Source of the DNA: Solidesulfovibrio magneticus RS-1
GTDB taxonomy: Bacteria; Desulfobacterota; Desulfovibrionia; Desulfovibrionales; Desulfovibrionaceae
Direction: 5' to 3'
Assembly (NCBI RefSeq): GCF_000010665.1
Contig: NC_012796.1
Span: 2,323,501 to 2,387,500, forward strand
DNA length: 64,000 nucleotides
Below are positions 46,310 through 56,642 of the stretch, piece by piece. A program made the translations under genes and the position numbers. The notes below the pieces were generated by a model. The model was not told the origin of the DNA. It saw only the letters and a program-made list of their open reading frames with translations, and made no database searches. Position 1 is the first letter of the stretch; each line of letters opens with the position of its first letter.

Positions 46310-47999
46310 GGCCGACGAACGCCTCACCCGGTTGCTCGGGTTTGGCGAACATTCGGTCAGCAAGAGCTATTATCCCGAGCTGCGCCGCCGCCTGGAGGAG
46401 CTTGAGCGCTTCCGTTCGCTTTTGGACCAGACCGGCGACGCCATTTTTCTCGTGGATGTGGCCACGGGGCGCATCGCCGACGCGGCCGGCGCGGCCGGGG
46501 CCATGTTGCGGCAGGAGCGCGGCGATCTGCGGGGACTGCCCTTTGAGCATTTTCTGCCTCCCGACGCCGTGTTGCGGCTGCGGGGGCTTTTTTCCGGCGA
46601 TTTCGCCGCCGGGCGCGTGGAGACGAGCCTGTCGCGTCCGGGCGACGAGGCCGGCGGCAGCCTGCCTGTGGAGATGACCTTTCGCCTGGCCCAGGGCGAG
46701 GCCGGCCGGGTCGCCGTCATCGTGGCCCGAGACGTCACCGAGCGCAAAAAAAATGAGGAAGCCCTGCGTCGGGCCGAGGAACGCTACCGGGGCATCGTGG
46801 AAAACGCCGCCGAAGGCATCTTCCAGAGCACCCTTTCCGGTCGGCTCATGAACGCCAACCCGGCCCTGGCCGCGATCCTGGGCTACGCCAACCCCGACGA
46901 CCTCCTGCGCCACGTCAAAAGCGTGGTGGACGAGGTGGTGGCCGCTCCCGAGGACCGTCACCGCATCCGCTCCGAGCTGGACCGCTACGATGAAGTAAAA
47001 AACCTCGAAGTCCAACTCATCACCAAATCCGGTGCGCACATTTGGGGCCTTATTAACGCCCGCCGCATCCGGGGTGAGGAGGGCACGCCCGAGCGCTTCG
47101 ACGGCTCGGTCCAGGACGTCACCATCCGCAAACAGGCCGAGCAGACGCTTATCCGCTACCACGACGAGCTTGAGCAGCGCGTGGCCGAGCGCACCGCCGA
47201 ACTCACCCGTATAAACGAGCGCCTCGTCCACGAAGTGACCATCCGCAAGCGCGCCGAGGAAGCGGCCGAGGCCGCCAACCGGGCCAAGTCCGATTTTTTG
47301 TCCATGGTCTCCCACGAGATCCGCACGCCCCTGACCTCGGTCCTCGGCTTTGCCGTGCTCATCAAAAAGCGACTGGCCAGACTCCTGCCCGCCTCGGCCG
47401 TGGATACGCCCAAAAAGCGCCTCCAGGCCGAGCAGATCCAGGACAACCTGGACATCATCGTGGCCGAGGGAGAGCGGCTTAAGCACCTCATCAACGACGT
47501 GCTCGATCTGGCCAAGCTCGAAGCCGGTAAGATGGCTTTTAAGTCCGAGCCCGTGGACCCGGCCGAAGTGGTGCGCCACGTCATGAACGCCTCGGCTGGA
47601 CTGTTGCAAAATACGAACATCGTCCTGGACACCCGCATCGAGGGCCGTCTGCCCCTGGTCCGGGGCGACCGCGACCGGCTGATTCAGGTGCTGGTCAACC
47701 TCGTCTCCAACGCTATCAAGTTCACCGACCAGGGGTATGTCGCCTGCCGGGCCAGGGCTCAGGGCAACACCATCGTCATCGAGGTCAGCGACACCGGCAT
47801 CGGCATCCCGGAATCCGAACAGGGCAAGGTGTTTGAGAAGTTCAACCAGATCGGCGGCACGCTGACCAACAAGCCCAAGGGCACCGGATTGGGGTTGACC
47901 ATCTGCAAACACATCGTGGAGTCACACGGCGGTCGCATTTTTTGTGTATCTCGGCCCGGAGCCGGCAGCACATTCACCTTTACGCTGCCGATTGCCTAA
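46281..47999 (+). CDS. PAS-domain sensor histidine kinase, cytoplasmic
   Basis: A 572-aa sensor kinase without membrane segments. Two PAS domains (about 40-150, ending in VIVARDVTERKKNEEALRRAEERYR, and about 165-295, ending in GSVQDVTIRKQAEQTLIRY), a coiled coil (about 295-340), then the dimerisation domain with phospho-acceptor His in MVSHEIRTPLTSVLG (about 346) and an HATPase with N-box NLVSNAIKFTDQG, DTGIGIPESEQGKVFEKF and GTGLGLTICKHIVESHGG. No receiver or partner regulator is adjacent, so it is an orphan kinase. Start ATG 46281 lies inside the end of the dehydrogenase gene; the longer frame upstream has no homology. Confidence 0.92.
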   Translation: MPAPADPSPRADERLTRLLGFGEHSVSKSYYPELRRRLEELERFRSLLDQTGDAIFLVDVATGRIADAAGAAGAMLRQERGDLRGLPFEHFLPPDAVLRLRGLFSGDFAAGRVETSLSRPGDEAGGSLPVEMTFRLAQGEAGRVAVIVARDVTERKKNEEALRRAEERYRGIVENAAEGIFQSTLSGRLMNANPALAAILGYANPDDLLRHVKSVVDEVVAAPEDRHRIRSELDRYDEVKNLEVQLITKSGAHIWGLINARRIRGEEGTPERFDGSVQDVTIRKQAEQTLIRYHDELEQRVAERTAELTRINERLVHEVTIRKRAEEAAEAANRAKSDFLSMVSHEIRTPLTSVLGFAVLIKKRLARLLPASAVDTPKKRLQAEQIQDNLDIIVAEGERLKHLINDVLDLAKLEAGKMAFKSEPVDPAEVVRHVMNASAGLLQNTNIVLDTRIEGRLPLVRGDRDRLIQVLVNLVSNAIKFTDQGYVACRARAQGNTIVIEVSDTGIGIPESEQGKVFEKFNQIGGTLTNKPKGTGLGLTICKHIVESHGGRIFCVSRPGAGSTFTFTLPIA

Positions 48000-48077
48000 G
48001 TCCGCCTGTTGCGGTATGTCCCCGTCCCCCGGCGGCGTGGCCGCCGCCCGCCGCAAACGCCCTTGAAGGATTCCTGC

Positions 48078-49916
<1,839 letters not shown>

Positions 49917-49927
49917 GAGAGAGAAGA

Positions 49928-49967
49928 GGCCTCCGGCGGCTGGGGGCCTGAGGCCCCCAGACCCCCC
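49928..49967 (+). repeat. GC-rich 3'-end-associated stem-loop repeat, copy B
   Basis: Nearly identical to the element at 2147-2186, with the same 9-bp stem and TGA loop (49940-49960), starting 12 nt after the typA stop in the same orientation. The similarity to copy A continues into the flank (GAAGAGGCCTCC... and AAGGGTT-like sequence). Confidence 0.8.
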
Positions 49968-50184
49968 ACCTGGGAAAAGGGTTAAGGGGGTTGGGTCCGT
50001 CTTGGCTGCAGCAGTCGGTGGAATGTCCCCGACGCCCTCGAAAAGGGGCGATGGAGACTATTAGATACGGAATATTGCGACGGCTTCTCCCGGGCAAGCA
50101 CCCGGCGGGAAGCCGTCATTTTTGGCGTCGCGGCGGAGGCTGGTCGCGATTGCCAGCCCGCGCGCCTTCGGGCATGAGAGTGGC
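49968..50184 (+). terminator. Intergenic region after typA with a hairpin terminator at 50079-50124
   Basis: The gap holds no gene. A hairpin with GACGGCTTC (50079-50087) pairing GAAGCCGTC (50109-50117) and an inner CCGGG/CCCGG part is followed by ATTTTTGG, so it reads as an intrinsic terminator on the plus strand. It is far (about 160 nt) from the typA stop. The rest shows nothing recognisable. Confidence 0.6.
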
Positions 50185-50280
50185 ATGAATACGTTGCAGT
50201 CCATGCCCGGCCCCATCGGCATCGCCGTGCGCTACCTTGGCGTCGTGGTCCTGCTCGCCGCCTACGGCGGCCAGGTCTGA
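50185..50280 (+). other. Coding-like 5' extension of the SpoIIE gene ended by an in-frame UGA
   Basis: From ATG 50185 the frame reads MNTLQSMPGPIGIAVRYLGV then VVLLAAYGGQV and meets TGA at 50278-50280, then continues PFIEAVPPVSLGAM in frame into the SpoIIE gene. Codon third positions are G/C-rich and the peptide looks like part of a membrane segment, so this is probably the real N-terminus. A single TGG-to-TGA change would explain it. Confidence 0.6.
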
Positions 50281-50295
50281 CCCTTCATTGAGGCC

Positions 50296-51747
50296 GTGCC
50301 CCCCGTGAGCCTGGGGGCCATGCTCAGTCTTGCCTTTGCCGTCGCCTTGATGGCCCGGGGGCTTGTCCTGCGCCGTCTGGTCCTGTCCGCGCCGGCCGGG
50401 GAGCAGCCTGTGCGCCAGTTTGCCCTGGAGATGGGCGCGTGTCTGCTCGGCGGTCTGCTTACCGGTTTGACCATGGAAGCCTCCACGGGCTTTCCCTGGG
50501 CTCCCGGCTGGAAAATCGTGCTGGGAGCCACGGCCGCCGGGTTCTACCTTGGCTTGGAAGGGGCACTTTTGCGCCAGCGTGAGGTCGTCTTGCGGGCCAG
50601 AGAGGCCGGTTACGATCCGGTCTGGCGGCCCAAGCGCCTGCGCAGCCTTTCACGGCGCTTCTTGACCGTGGCCGCCACGGCAACGGTGCTGCTTTTGGGT
50701 ATCTTTGGCCTCATCTGGGCCGGCGACGTGGACTGGCTGTCCACCCTGGACCGCGATCCGGCCGTGCTGGCCCAGGCCCGGTCCTCGGTCATCGTGGAAA
50801 TCGCCTTTGTCATGGCCGTGCTGCTGCTTGGGGCGGCGAGGCTGATCCTGCTCTACGCCGGTAACCTGAAGCTGCTGTTCAACACCATCACCGAAGGTCT
50901 GGCCCGGGTGCGCCAGGGCGACCTGTCCGTGCGTCTGCCTCTGGCCACTTCCGACGAATTTGGCCTTATCGCCGCCGAGGCCAATTCCATGATCGAGGGC
51001 CTTTCCCATCGCCTGGCCCTGCTTGACGCCCTCAAGGTGGCCGAGGACGTGCAACGAAACCTGTTGCCGGCCGCGCCGCCGGACATCCCGGGCCTGGATA
51101 TCGCGGCCTTGAGCGACTACTGCGACGAGACCGGCGGCGACTATTACGATTTCATCGAAACCGGACCGGGCCGCACGGCCATTGTCGTGGCCGACGTGGC
51201 CGGCCATGGCGTGGGGCCGGCGCTGCTCATGGCCTCGGCCCGGGCCACGGTGCGCATGGCCGCCGCCATGTATCCCGATCTCGGTTCTGTGGTCAGCGCC
51301 GTCAATTCCCGGGTGGCCGAGGACGTGTACGGCACCGGCCGGTTTTTGACGCTGTTTTATCTGGAGATCGACGTGGCCGCCCGGATGCTGCGCTGGGTGC
51401 GGGCCGGGCATGACCCGGCCTTCGTGGTGCAGCCTGGCCAAGAGGAGGCGACGCTGCTTGGCGGCGGCGGGCCGCCTCTTGGCGTGGTGGAGGGCTATCG
51501 GTACGTGGCCGAGTCCTGCCCCTGGCCGGCCGGCGGACTGGTGTTTATCGGCACAGACGGCATATGGGAAACCACCGGCGAAGGCGAGGGCATGTTCGGC
51601 AAGCGTCGGCTCGTCGATTTGCTGCGAAAAAATCTCGGCCGGCCCACGGCCCAGGTGCTTGAGGCCGTGCGCCACGACCTGGAGGCCTTCAGCCACGACA
51701 AGCCCCGGGAGGACGACATCACCATGGCGGCGGTCGCGTTTCCCTGA
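50296..51747 (+). CDS. SpoIIE-type (PP2C) serine phosphatase with membrane and HAMP domains
   Basis: A 483-aa membrane-bound protein phosphatase as read from GTG 50296. Several hydrophobic segments occupy about 1-195 (LSLAFAVALMARGLVL, ATATVLLLGIFGLIWAG, EIAFVMAVLLLGAARLILLYAG), then a HAMP-like linker (LARVRQGDLSVRLPLATSDEFGLIA), a short coiled coil, and the SpoIIE catalytic domain with YCDETGGDYYDF, IVVADVAGHGVGPALLMASA, DGIWETTGEGEGMFG and REDDITMAAV. Metal-binding Asp residues are present, so the domain should be active. Partners such as anti-sigma antagonists are not in view. The start is doubtful because of the coding-like stretch and UGA just upstream. Confidence 0.83.
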   Translation: MPPVSLGAMLSLAFAVALMARGLVLRRLVLSAPAGEQPVRQFALEMGACLLGGLLTGLTMEASTGFPWAPGWKIVLGATAAGFYLGLEGALLRQREVVLRAREAGYDPVWRPKRLRSLSRRFLTVAATATVLLLGIFGLIWAGDVDWLSTLDRDPAVLAQARSSVIVEIAFVMAVLLLGAARLILLYAGNLKLLFNTITEGLARVRQGDLSVRLPLATSDEFGLIAAEANSMIEGLSHRLALLDALKVAEDVQRNLLPAAPPDIPGLDIAALSDYCDETGGDYYDFIETGPGRTAIVVADVAGHGVGPALLMASARATVRMAAAMYPDLGSVVSAVNSRVAEDVYGTGRFLTLFYLEIDVAARMLRWVRAGHDPAFVVQPGQEEATLLGGGGPPLGVVEGYRYVAESCPWPAGGLVFIGTDGIWETTGEGEGMFGKRRLVDLLRKNLGRPTAQVLEAVRHDLEAFSHDKPREDDITMAAVAFP

Positions 51748-51809
51748 GGCCCTCCCGGTAGGCGGCTTGCTCGGCTCCCGGCCATGGGCTATGAAGCCCC
51801 GGACGCACC

Positions 51810-52712
51810 ATGAAAACCCGCATCATCGACGTCGCCATCAATGTCTACGGCAAACCGGCACAGACCGCTCTGGCCCTGGTTTCCTTGCTGGCCCACAGCG
51901 GCCGGTTCATTGACCGTATCTACTTCAATGAAGAACCGGACGGACTCAATGCGGTTTTTGACCATGACGACCTGCTGGCCGCCTTGGGTGACCGGGTGGT
52001 GCGCCACCGGCCATCATTCATGAACTGGCGTTACGCCGTGGACGAAGCCCGTCTGGGTGACCCGGCTTATCGCCACGCCCTGCGCTACCAATACGCCTTC
52101 GAGCACTCCGACAAGCGGTATCTGCTCATCATCCACAATGACTGCGAGTTCACCGGCGACGTGGTCGGCTTGCTTCTCGGCGCGCTGGGGGCTCACAGCG
52201 GCGCAGGGGAGATCGGCCAATGCTGGCTGTGTCCGGCGGCCATGCTCGGACGCTGCGGCCCCGGGCGTTACCGTGACTATCGCCCGGATTTCGCCGAACT
52301 GGCCGCTCTCTACGACGCCATCGATCCTGCCGTTTATCGCCGCATGTATCTGCAGGAACCGACCGATGCCCTTCGAAATCGGCCCTGGCCCTTGCCGGAA
52401 TGCCGGCTCAACGAATTTTGTTGCTTGTTGCGCCTGGACCGGGTTCGGCCCGATACCTGCCCGCAGGGTTTGGCCCGGCCTTTCGGCGCGTATGTGGACG
52501 TCGGCAACCCCTATACCGGCAACGGCATCCTCGACATCGGCGTGGCCTGGTTCGGCGACATGGTCCATTTGGGCCATTCTTTCGTCCATGTGCCCCTGGC
52601 TTCCTGCGTGCGACACGAAGGCGGCCACAGGTCGCTTTTCGCACCGGACGACTACGTGAAACGCGAAGAACAAGCGATTGCTGTCCTGCGCGACAAATAC
52701 GGCGCGTCCTGA
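51810..52712 (+). CDS. GT-A-like glycosyltransferase family protein
   Basis: A 300-aa soluble protein that looks like a family 2-type glycosyltransferase. The N-terminus RIIDVAINVYGKPAQTALALVSLLAHSG fits the first Rossmann strand and helix; YLLIIHNDCEFTGDVVG (about 103-119) fits the DxD-type nucleotide-sugar site (here HNDCEF). Later segments FGAYVDVGNPYTGNGILDIGVAWFGDMVHLGH and HVPLASCVRHEGGHRS are conserved-looking but not assigned. Substrate unknown. It follows the phosphatase gene and precedes a nitroreductase by 17 nt, so these may be co-transcribed without an obvious functional link. Confidence 0.7.
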   Translation: MKTRIIDVAINVYGKPAQTALALVSLLAHSGRFIDRIYFNEEPDGLNAVFDHDDLLAALGDRVVRHRPSFMNWRYAVDEARLGDPAYRHALRYQYAFEHSDKRYLLIIHNDCEFTGDVVGLLLGALGAHSGAGEIGQCWLCPAAMLGRCGPGRYRDYRPDFAELAALYDAIDPAVYRRMYLQEPTDALRNRPWPLPECRLNEFCCLLRLDRVRPDTCPQGLARPFGAYVDVGNPYTGNGILDIGVAWFGDMVHLGHSFVHVPLASCVRHEGGHRSLFAPDDYVKREEQAIAVLRDKYGAS

Positions 52713-52729
52713 CGCGCCTGGGAGCCGCA

Positions 52730-53551
52730 ATGGCGCTTTTCACCGTTACCGATGCCTGCACCGGCTGCGGTCTGTGCGTGGCCGCCTGTCCGGCCAGTCT
52801 GGTGCGCCAGGCCAAGCCCGGCGACGCCCCCCATGCCCTGCCGGGCCGCGAAGCCCACTGCATCCGCTGCGGCCACTGCGTCATCGCCTGCCCCAAGCGG
52901 GCCTTTGTCCACGCCTTGCTTCCGGCCGAGGCCTTTGAACCCATCCGGCGCAAGGACCTGCCCACGCCGGCCGCCTTGCGCCACCTGCTCATGGCCCGGC
53001 GCTCCTGCCGGACCTACGCCCCGGAAACCCTTTTCCGCCAGGCCATCCTGGGGCTCATTGAGTCCGTGCGCCATGCGCCCACCGGCCATAACATGCGCGA
53101 GGTCGGCTGGGTGGTGGTGGACGGTCCCGAGCGCATGGACGCGGCCCGGACGCTCGTGCTGGACTGGATCGCCGCCGAGGTGGCGGCGGACACGCCCAAG
53201 GCCGCCGAACTGCATCTGGCCGGCGCGGCCCGGGCCGCCGCCCGGGGCAAGGACGTCATCTTTCGCGGCGCGCCCCATGTTGTCGTGGCCCATGCCCCGG
53301 CCGTGGGCATCAGTCCCGAGGTGGACGCGGTCATCGCCGCCTCGTGGCTGGAGATCGCGGCGGCCGCCGCCGGCTACGCCGCCTGCTGGTGCGGCTACCT
53401 GATGTTCGCCCTGGCCAGCCATCCGCCGGTGGGGCAGGCCCTGGGCATCCCGGCCGGCAACACGGGCTACGCCGCGCTGCTTCTGGGTAAGCCCGCCACC
53501 CGGGTCAAGTGGATACCGCCCAGGGAGATGCCGGAAGTTCTATTCTTCTGA
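52730..53551 (+). CDS. Ferredoxin-domain nitroreductase family protein
   Basis: A 273-aa fusion of a two-cluster ferredoxin domain and a nitroreductase (FMN) domain. The cluster motifs are CTGCGLCVAACP (about 10-21) and CIRCGHCVIACP (about 44-55); the flavin domain begins with ARRSCRTY (about 89-96) and has ESVRHAPTGHNMREVGWVVV and GIPAGNTGYAALLLGKP. Such proteins are common in anaerobes and pass electrons from a ferredoxin-type donor to an FMN-bound substrate, which remains unknown. Start ATG 52730; the frame runs upstream inside the glycosyltransferase gene without homology. Confidence 0.92.
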   Translation: MALFTVTDACTGCGLCVAACPASLVRQAKPGDAPHALPGREAHCIRCGHCVIACPKRAFVHALLPAEAFEPIRRKDLPTPAALRHLLMARRSCRTYAPETLFRQAILGLIESVRHAPTGHNMREVGWVVVDGPERMDAARTLVLDWIAAEVAADTPKAAELHLAGAARAAARGKDVIFRGAPHVVVAHAPAVGISPEVDAVIAASWLEIAAAAAGYAACWCGYLMFALASHPPVGQALGIPAGNTGYAALLLGKPATRVKWIPPREMPEVLFF

Positions 53552-53643
53552 GATACGGTATAGGCTTTTTGTTGACGTCGCTTCGTCTCTGTGGTCTGTG
53601 TCAGAAATGACAGGATACGCGAGAGAGGCGAGGTGTCTGTGAC

Positions 53644-54174
53644 ATGACGGAATTCCAAGCTTATCTGGTCGTCGCTTTGTCCGTGGCGGCGCTGTGCATT
53701 TCCCTTCTCAGCTATCTTTCCAGGAGAACTGCGCAAGCATCCGGGAAACGTCAAGCTTGGCATAATGCAGTCATTTCCTGGTCGTCCGGCGTGATGGATG
53801 AAATGGAGACGGTGCTGCATATTTTCAAGCAATTGAAATATGGCGCGTCCTTTGATGACGTCATGGATGAAATCGTCGTGTCGAAGAGCAACATCAGCGT
53901 GTTGTTGGATTACGGCGCGCTGTTGATCACCCAATCGCTGGATGCTGCGGGCAAAGAGGCTGTGTCGGGAGGGGAAAGTAAGGACGCCTTGAAAGCGGTT
54001 GCGGCGGTGCACGCCAGACTTTGCCGTGCCACGGATTCAGGCTGCCGCCTGGATGTGGAAGAAAGCATCCTGTATGTCGCGCAGTGTCGAAAAATGTTTA
54101 TCGATGATATCCGGTCAAACATGGCGTTGGCAAGTCCAGACAACAGCGTGCCAGCAACACTCTGGAAAAATTAG
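53644..54174 (+). CDS. Membrane-anchored protein of unknown function, lower GC
   Basis: A 176-aa protein with one N-terminal membrane segment (EFQAYLVVALSVAALCISLLSYL, about 3-25) and a cytoplasmic helical remainder (WHNAVISWSSGVMDEMETVLHIFKQL, ALLITQSLDAAGKEAV, ILYVAQCRKMFIDDIRSNMAL). Cys residues are scattered without a motif. No family recognised. Its base composition is visibly lower in GC and its codon use less biased than neighbours, which suggests later acquisition. Start ATG 53644 after GAGGTG. A long hairpin follows. Confidence 0.68.
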   Translation: MTEFQAYLVVALSVAALCISLLSYLSRRTAQASGKRQAWHNAVISWSSGVMDEMETVLHIFKQLKYGASFDDVMDEIVVSKSNISVLLDYGALLITQSLDAAGKEAVSGGESKDALKAVAAVHARLCRATDSGCRLDVEESILYVAQCRKMFIDDIRSNMALASPDNSVPATLWKN

Positions 54175-54194
54175 TGTTGCTTCTGCTTTCTTTT

Positions 54195-54237
54195 CGCCAA
54201 ACGCCCCGGCCGAGGTTCTCGGCTGGGGCGTTTGGCG
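54195..54237. terminator. Long hairpin between convergent genes
   Basis: A 20-bp stem, 13 bp CGCCAAACGCCCC / GGGGCGTTTGGCG plus a GCCGAG / CTCGGC apex with a GTT loop and one G-T pair. It has no clear T-tract on either side but sits between two convergent genes, so it probably ends both transcripts. Confidence 0.65.
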
Positions 54238-54252
54238 TCAGGGCAAGGGGCT

Positions 54253-54915
54253 TCAGCCGAGCACAGCCTGCTTTATGGCCTCGATGCCCAGGCGCTCCAC
54301 GAACCGGGCGGCCCGCTCGCGCTTCTTGGCGTTGGCGGCGTAGTAGCCGATAAGCTTCTCGGACAGCTCGATGACCTGCTCCTTGGTGAGATCCTCGGCC
54401 ACCACGTCGCCGATCCGCGGCCGGGCTCCGGGGTGGCCGCCGAAAATAACCGTCCAGCCGGACTTTTTGCCCAGCACGCCTAGGTCGCGCACAAAGCTCT
54501 CCGAGCAGCAAAACGGACAGCCCGACACCGACAGCTTGAACTTGCCCGGCAGGTCGCGGCCGACAAAGAGCTTTTCCATCTCCAGTCCCAGCCCCAGGCT
54601 GTCCTGGACGCCGAACTTGCACACGCTGGTGCCCGGGCAGGCCTGGACGAAATGCACGCACAGTTCCAGGGCCTGGCCCACGTCCGTGCCCAGGTCCTTC
54701 CAAATGGCGTCCACGTCCTCGGCCTTGACCCCGACCAGGGCCAAACGCTGGCCGGAGGTGATCTTGACGATGGGGACGGCGTATTTCTTGACGACGAGGT
54801 TGAGGGCTTCGAGTACCTCGGGGGAAATAAGCCCCACCGGCGTGCGGGGGACGATGGCGTAGGTCTGCTGGTCACGCTGTAAAATGGCCCCGGTGGGGGC
54901 GTCGTTGGCGCTCAT
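54253..54915 (-). CDS. Small siroheme-iron-sulfur sulfite reductase (assimilatory-type)
   Basis: A 220-aa single-subunit siroheme protein of the nitrite/sulfite reductase family, matching in size the low-spin assimilatory-type sulfite reductase known from Desulfovibrio vulgaris (about 218 aa). It has the coupled siroheme/[4Fe-4S] motif: Cys93 and Cys99 (ACPGTSVCKFG) and Cys133 and Cys137 (SGCPFCCSES). The N-terminal half holds the parachute-like domain (PEVLEALNLVVKKYAVPIVKITSGQRLAL). It lacks a ferredoxin domain and the duplicated half of DsrAB. Its physiological role in these organisms is debated. AAAGGAG precedes ATG 54915. Confidence 0.92.
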   Translation of the reverse strand: MSANDAPTGAILQRDQQTYAIVPRTPVGLISPEVLEALNLVVKKYAVPIVKITSGQRLALVGVKAEDVDAIWKDLGTDVGQALELCVHFVQACPGTSVCKFGVQDSLGLGLEMEKLFVGRDLPGKFKLSVSGCPFCCSESFVRDLGVLGKKSGWTVIFGGHPGARPRIGDVVAEDLTKEQVIELSEKLIGYYAANAKKRERAARFVERLGIEAIKQAVLG

Positions 54916-55139
54916 GGTGGCTCCTTTGCGGATGGTCTGAGGGGGATGGGGATATATGGGCCTGCGCAAGCTGCGATGGGCGGCCGGTCCGTTGTCCGAG
55001 GGCGGCCCGGGAGAGCGGCCGCCAAGGGATGACCTTAAACACGGATCGCGGCCTTTTGTCACCTTCAAAAAAACCGCCAGGGATGCCGGGTGGTTTGTCT
55101 TGACGGGTTTGGCGGCCGCCGGAGGGCGGAGGGCGGTCA

Positions 55140-55772
55140 ATGCGCGAGGAAACAAAGCCTGGCGACGCGTTTTGCCCGGTGGCCGGCCTTGAGTCCGAGG
55201 CCTGCCTGGGCTACACACCCCGGACTACACCCCGCCGGGAGGCTGTCTTGGGCAAGCTCAACGTTGAAAAATTGTCCCCAAATCCGGAATTCGATCTGTT
55301 CTTGTATCTGCGTGTCTGCGGCGCACCCAAGGTCGAACAGCACGTCATCGATCTGTGCCAGTCCCAGTGGGACACCTTCAAGGAACACCTCAAGGGCTAC
55401 CGCTTCGCTCCGGCCGGCTCCAAGCGCGGCGTGGTGCTCTATTTCCTGGAACCCGCCGCCGAGGGCCTGGTGGAGGAAGCCTGGGGCCGCTCGCCCACCG
55501 AAGGCTTCGCCATCCACAATCTGGCCGTGTCCATGGTCATGGCCGCCGCCGGGGAGCAGGTCCCGGAAATCGAGGCCGGGGCTTGCGCGCCCCTGCCCAC
55601 CCCGGACCGCGACCTCAAACGCCGTATTGAGCGCCTGGGCCTGGTCTGGAACGAGGTCGGCAACGTCAGCGTGCAGTACGCCGTCATGACCCACGATCCC
55701 TATCTTGGCGGCTGCACCGTTTGCCATCTGCGCGCGTCCTGCCCCAAAAGCGACGTGCCCAAGGGCGCGTAA
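55140..55772 (+). CDS. Cys-containing protein of unknown function
   Basis: A 210-aa cytoplasmic protein I cannot assign. Two parts are visible: a mixed alpha/beta body (EFDLFLYLRVCGAPKVEQHVIDLCQSQWDTF; VVLYFLEPAAEGLVEEAWGR) and a C-terminal Cys cluster CTVCHLRASCPKS that could bind metal or a cluster. The N-terminal 36 residues are less conserved-looking; a TTG at 55248, with GGGAGG 5 nt before it (reading MGKLNVEKLSPNPEF), is a credible alternative start giving 174 aa. It is divergent from the sulfite reductase gene and convergent with hisF. The 224-nt gap upstream holds no clear gene. Confidence 0.68.
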   Translation: MREETKPGDAFCPVAGLESEACLGYTPRTTPRREAVLGKLNVEKLSPNPEFDLFLYLRVCGAPKVEQHVIDLCQSQWDTFKEHLKGYRFAPAGSKRGVVLYFLEPAAEGLVEEAWGRSPTEGFAIHNLAVSMVMAAAGEQVPEIEAGACAPLPTPDRDLKRRIERLGLVWNEVGNVSVQYAVMTHDPYLGGCTVCHLRASCPKSDVPKGA

Positions 55773-55780
55773 GGGCGATC

Positions 55781-55839
55781 AAACGGGCAGCGCCCGCAGC
55801 CAACGGAACGCCTCCGTCGGCTGCGGGCGCTGCCCGTTT
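55781..55839. terminator. Bidirectional terminator between convergent genes and hisF
   Basis: A 27-bp stem with a single mismatch, 5' arm 55781-55807 and 3' arm 55813-55839, 5-nt loop ACGCC, flanked by AAA on the left and TTT on the right, so it can act on both strands. Confidence 0.88.
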
Positions 55840-55859
55840 ATGGCTGGTTGATTGCCAGA

Positions 55860-56639
55860 TCACCAGATGTTGCGGACCTTGACGCCTCGCTTGGCCATGT
55901 GGTCCTTGCAGTCCTTGATGCTGTATTCGCCGTAGTGGACGATGGAGGCGATGAGCGCGGCCGAAGCCTTGCCGGTGGTGACGGCGTCGGCCATGTGGTC
56001 GGGATTGCCGGCCCCACCCGAGGCGATGACCGGAATGGTGACGGCTTCGGCGATCATGCGCGTGAGCGTGAGTTCATAGCCGGTCTTGGCCCCGTCGGCG
56101 TCGATGGAGTTGCAGCAGATTTCGCCGGCTCCCAGGGCTTCGACGGTCCTGGCCCACTCCAGGGCGTCCAGGCCCATGGCCTTGCGGCCGCCGTGGATGA
56201 CGATTTCATAGCCCGAAGGGATCTGTTCGGACACGCCGACATGCTTGACGTCCATGCCGACCACCACACACTGGGAGCCAAAGGCGGCCGCGCCCAGGCT
56301 GATGATGTCGGGGTTTTTGACGGCGGCGGAATTGACCGAGATTTTTTCCGCGCCGGCCAGCAGCACCGCCCGCATGTCCTCGACGGTGGAGATGCCGCCG
56401 CCCACGGAAAACGGGATGAAGATTTCCCGGGCCACCCGGTCCACCACGTCGAGCATGATGCCCCGGCCTTCGCTGGAGGCGGTGATGTCGTAGAAAACGA
56501 GTTCGTCGGCCCCGGCCTCGTAGTAGAGGCGGGCGGTCTCGACGGGATCGCCGATGTCCACGTTGCCTTGGAACTTGATGCCCTTGGTGAGCTTGCCGTC
56601 GCGGACGTCGAGGCAGGGAATGACGCGTTTGGAGAGCAT
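55860..56639 (-). CDS. hisF: Imidazole glycerol phosphate synthase cyclase subunit HisF
   Basis: The 259-aa cyclase subunit of imidazole glycerol phosphate synthase in histidine biosynthesis. A TIM barrel with the catalytic Asp residues in [14 protein letters not shown] (Asp11) and [23 protein letters not shown] region (Asp in [10 protein letters not shown]), and phosphate-binding [14 protein letters not shown]. Length matches the family. It lies 3 nt after hisH in the same operon, the two subunits that form the complex. The rest of the his genes are not in this window. Confidence 0.97.
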   Translation of the reverse strand: MLSKRVIPCLDVRDGKLTKGIKFQGNVDIGDPVETARLYYEAGADELVFYDITASSEGRGIMLDVVDRVAREIFIPFSVGGGISTVEDMRAVLLAGAEKISVNSAAVKNPDIISLGAAAFGSQCVVVGMDVKHVGVSEQIPSGYEIVIHGGRKAMGLDALEWARTVEALGAGEICCNSIDADGAKTGYELTLTRMIAEAVTIPVIASGGAGNPDHMADAVTTGKASAALIASIVHYGEYSIKDCKDHMAKRGVKVRNIW

Positions 56640-56642
56640 GTG

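Noticed and set aside
50278-50280. Selenocysteine reading of the UGA in the SpoIIE gene
   Set aside because: It lies in a membrane-segment context, the family has no Sec, and the GC hairpin downstream (GGCC...CCCCC/GGGGG) is not a convincing SECIS. A Trp-to-stop change is simpler.
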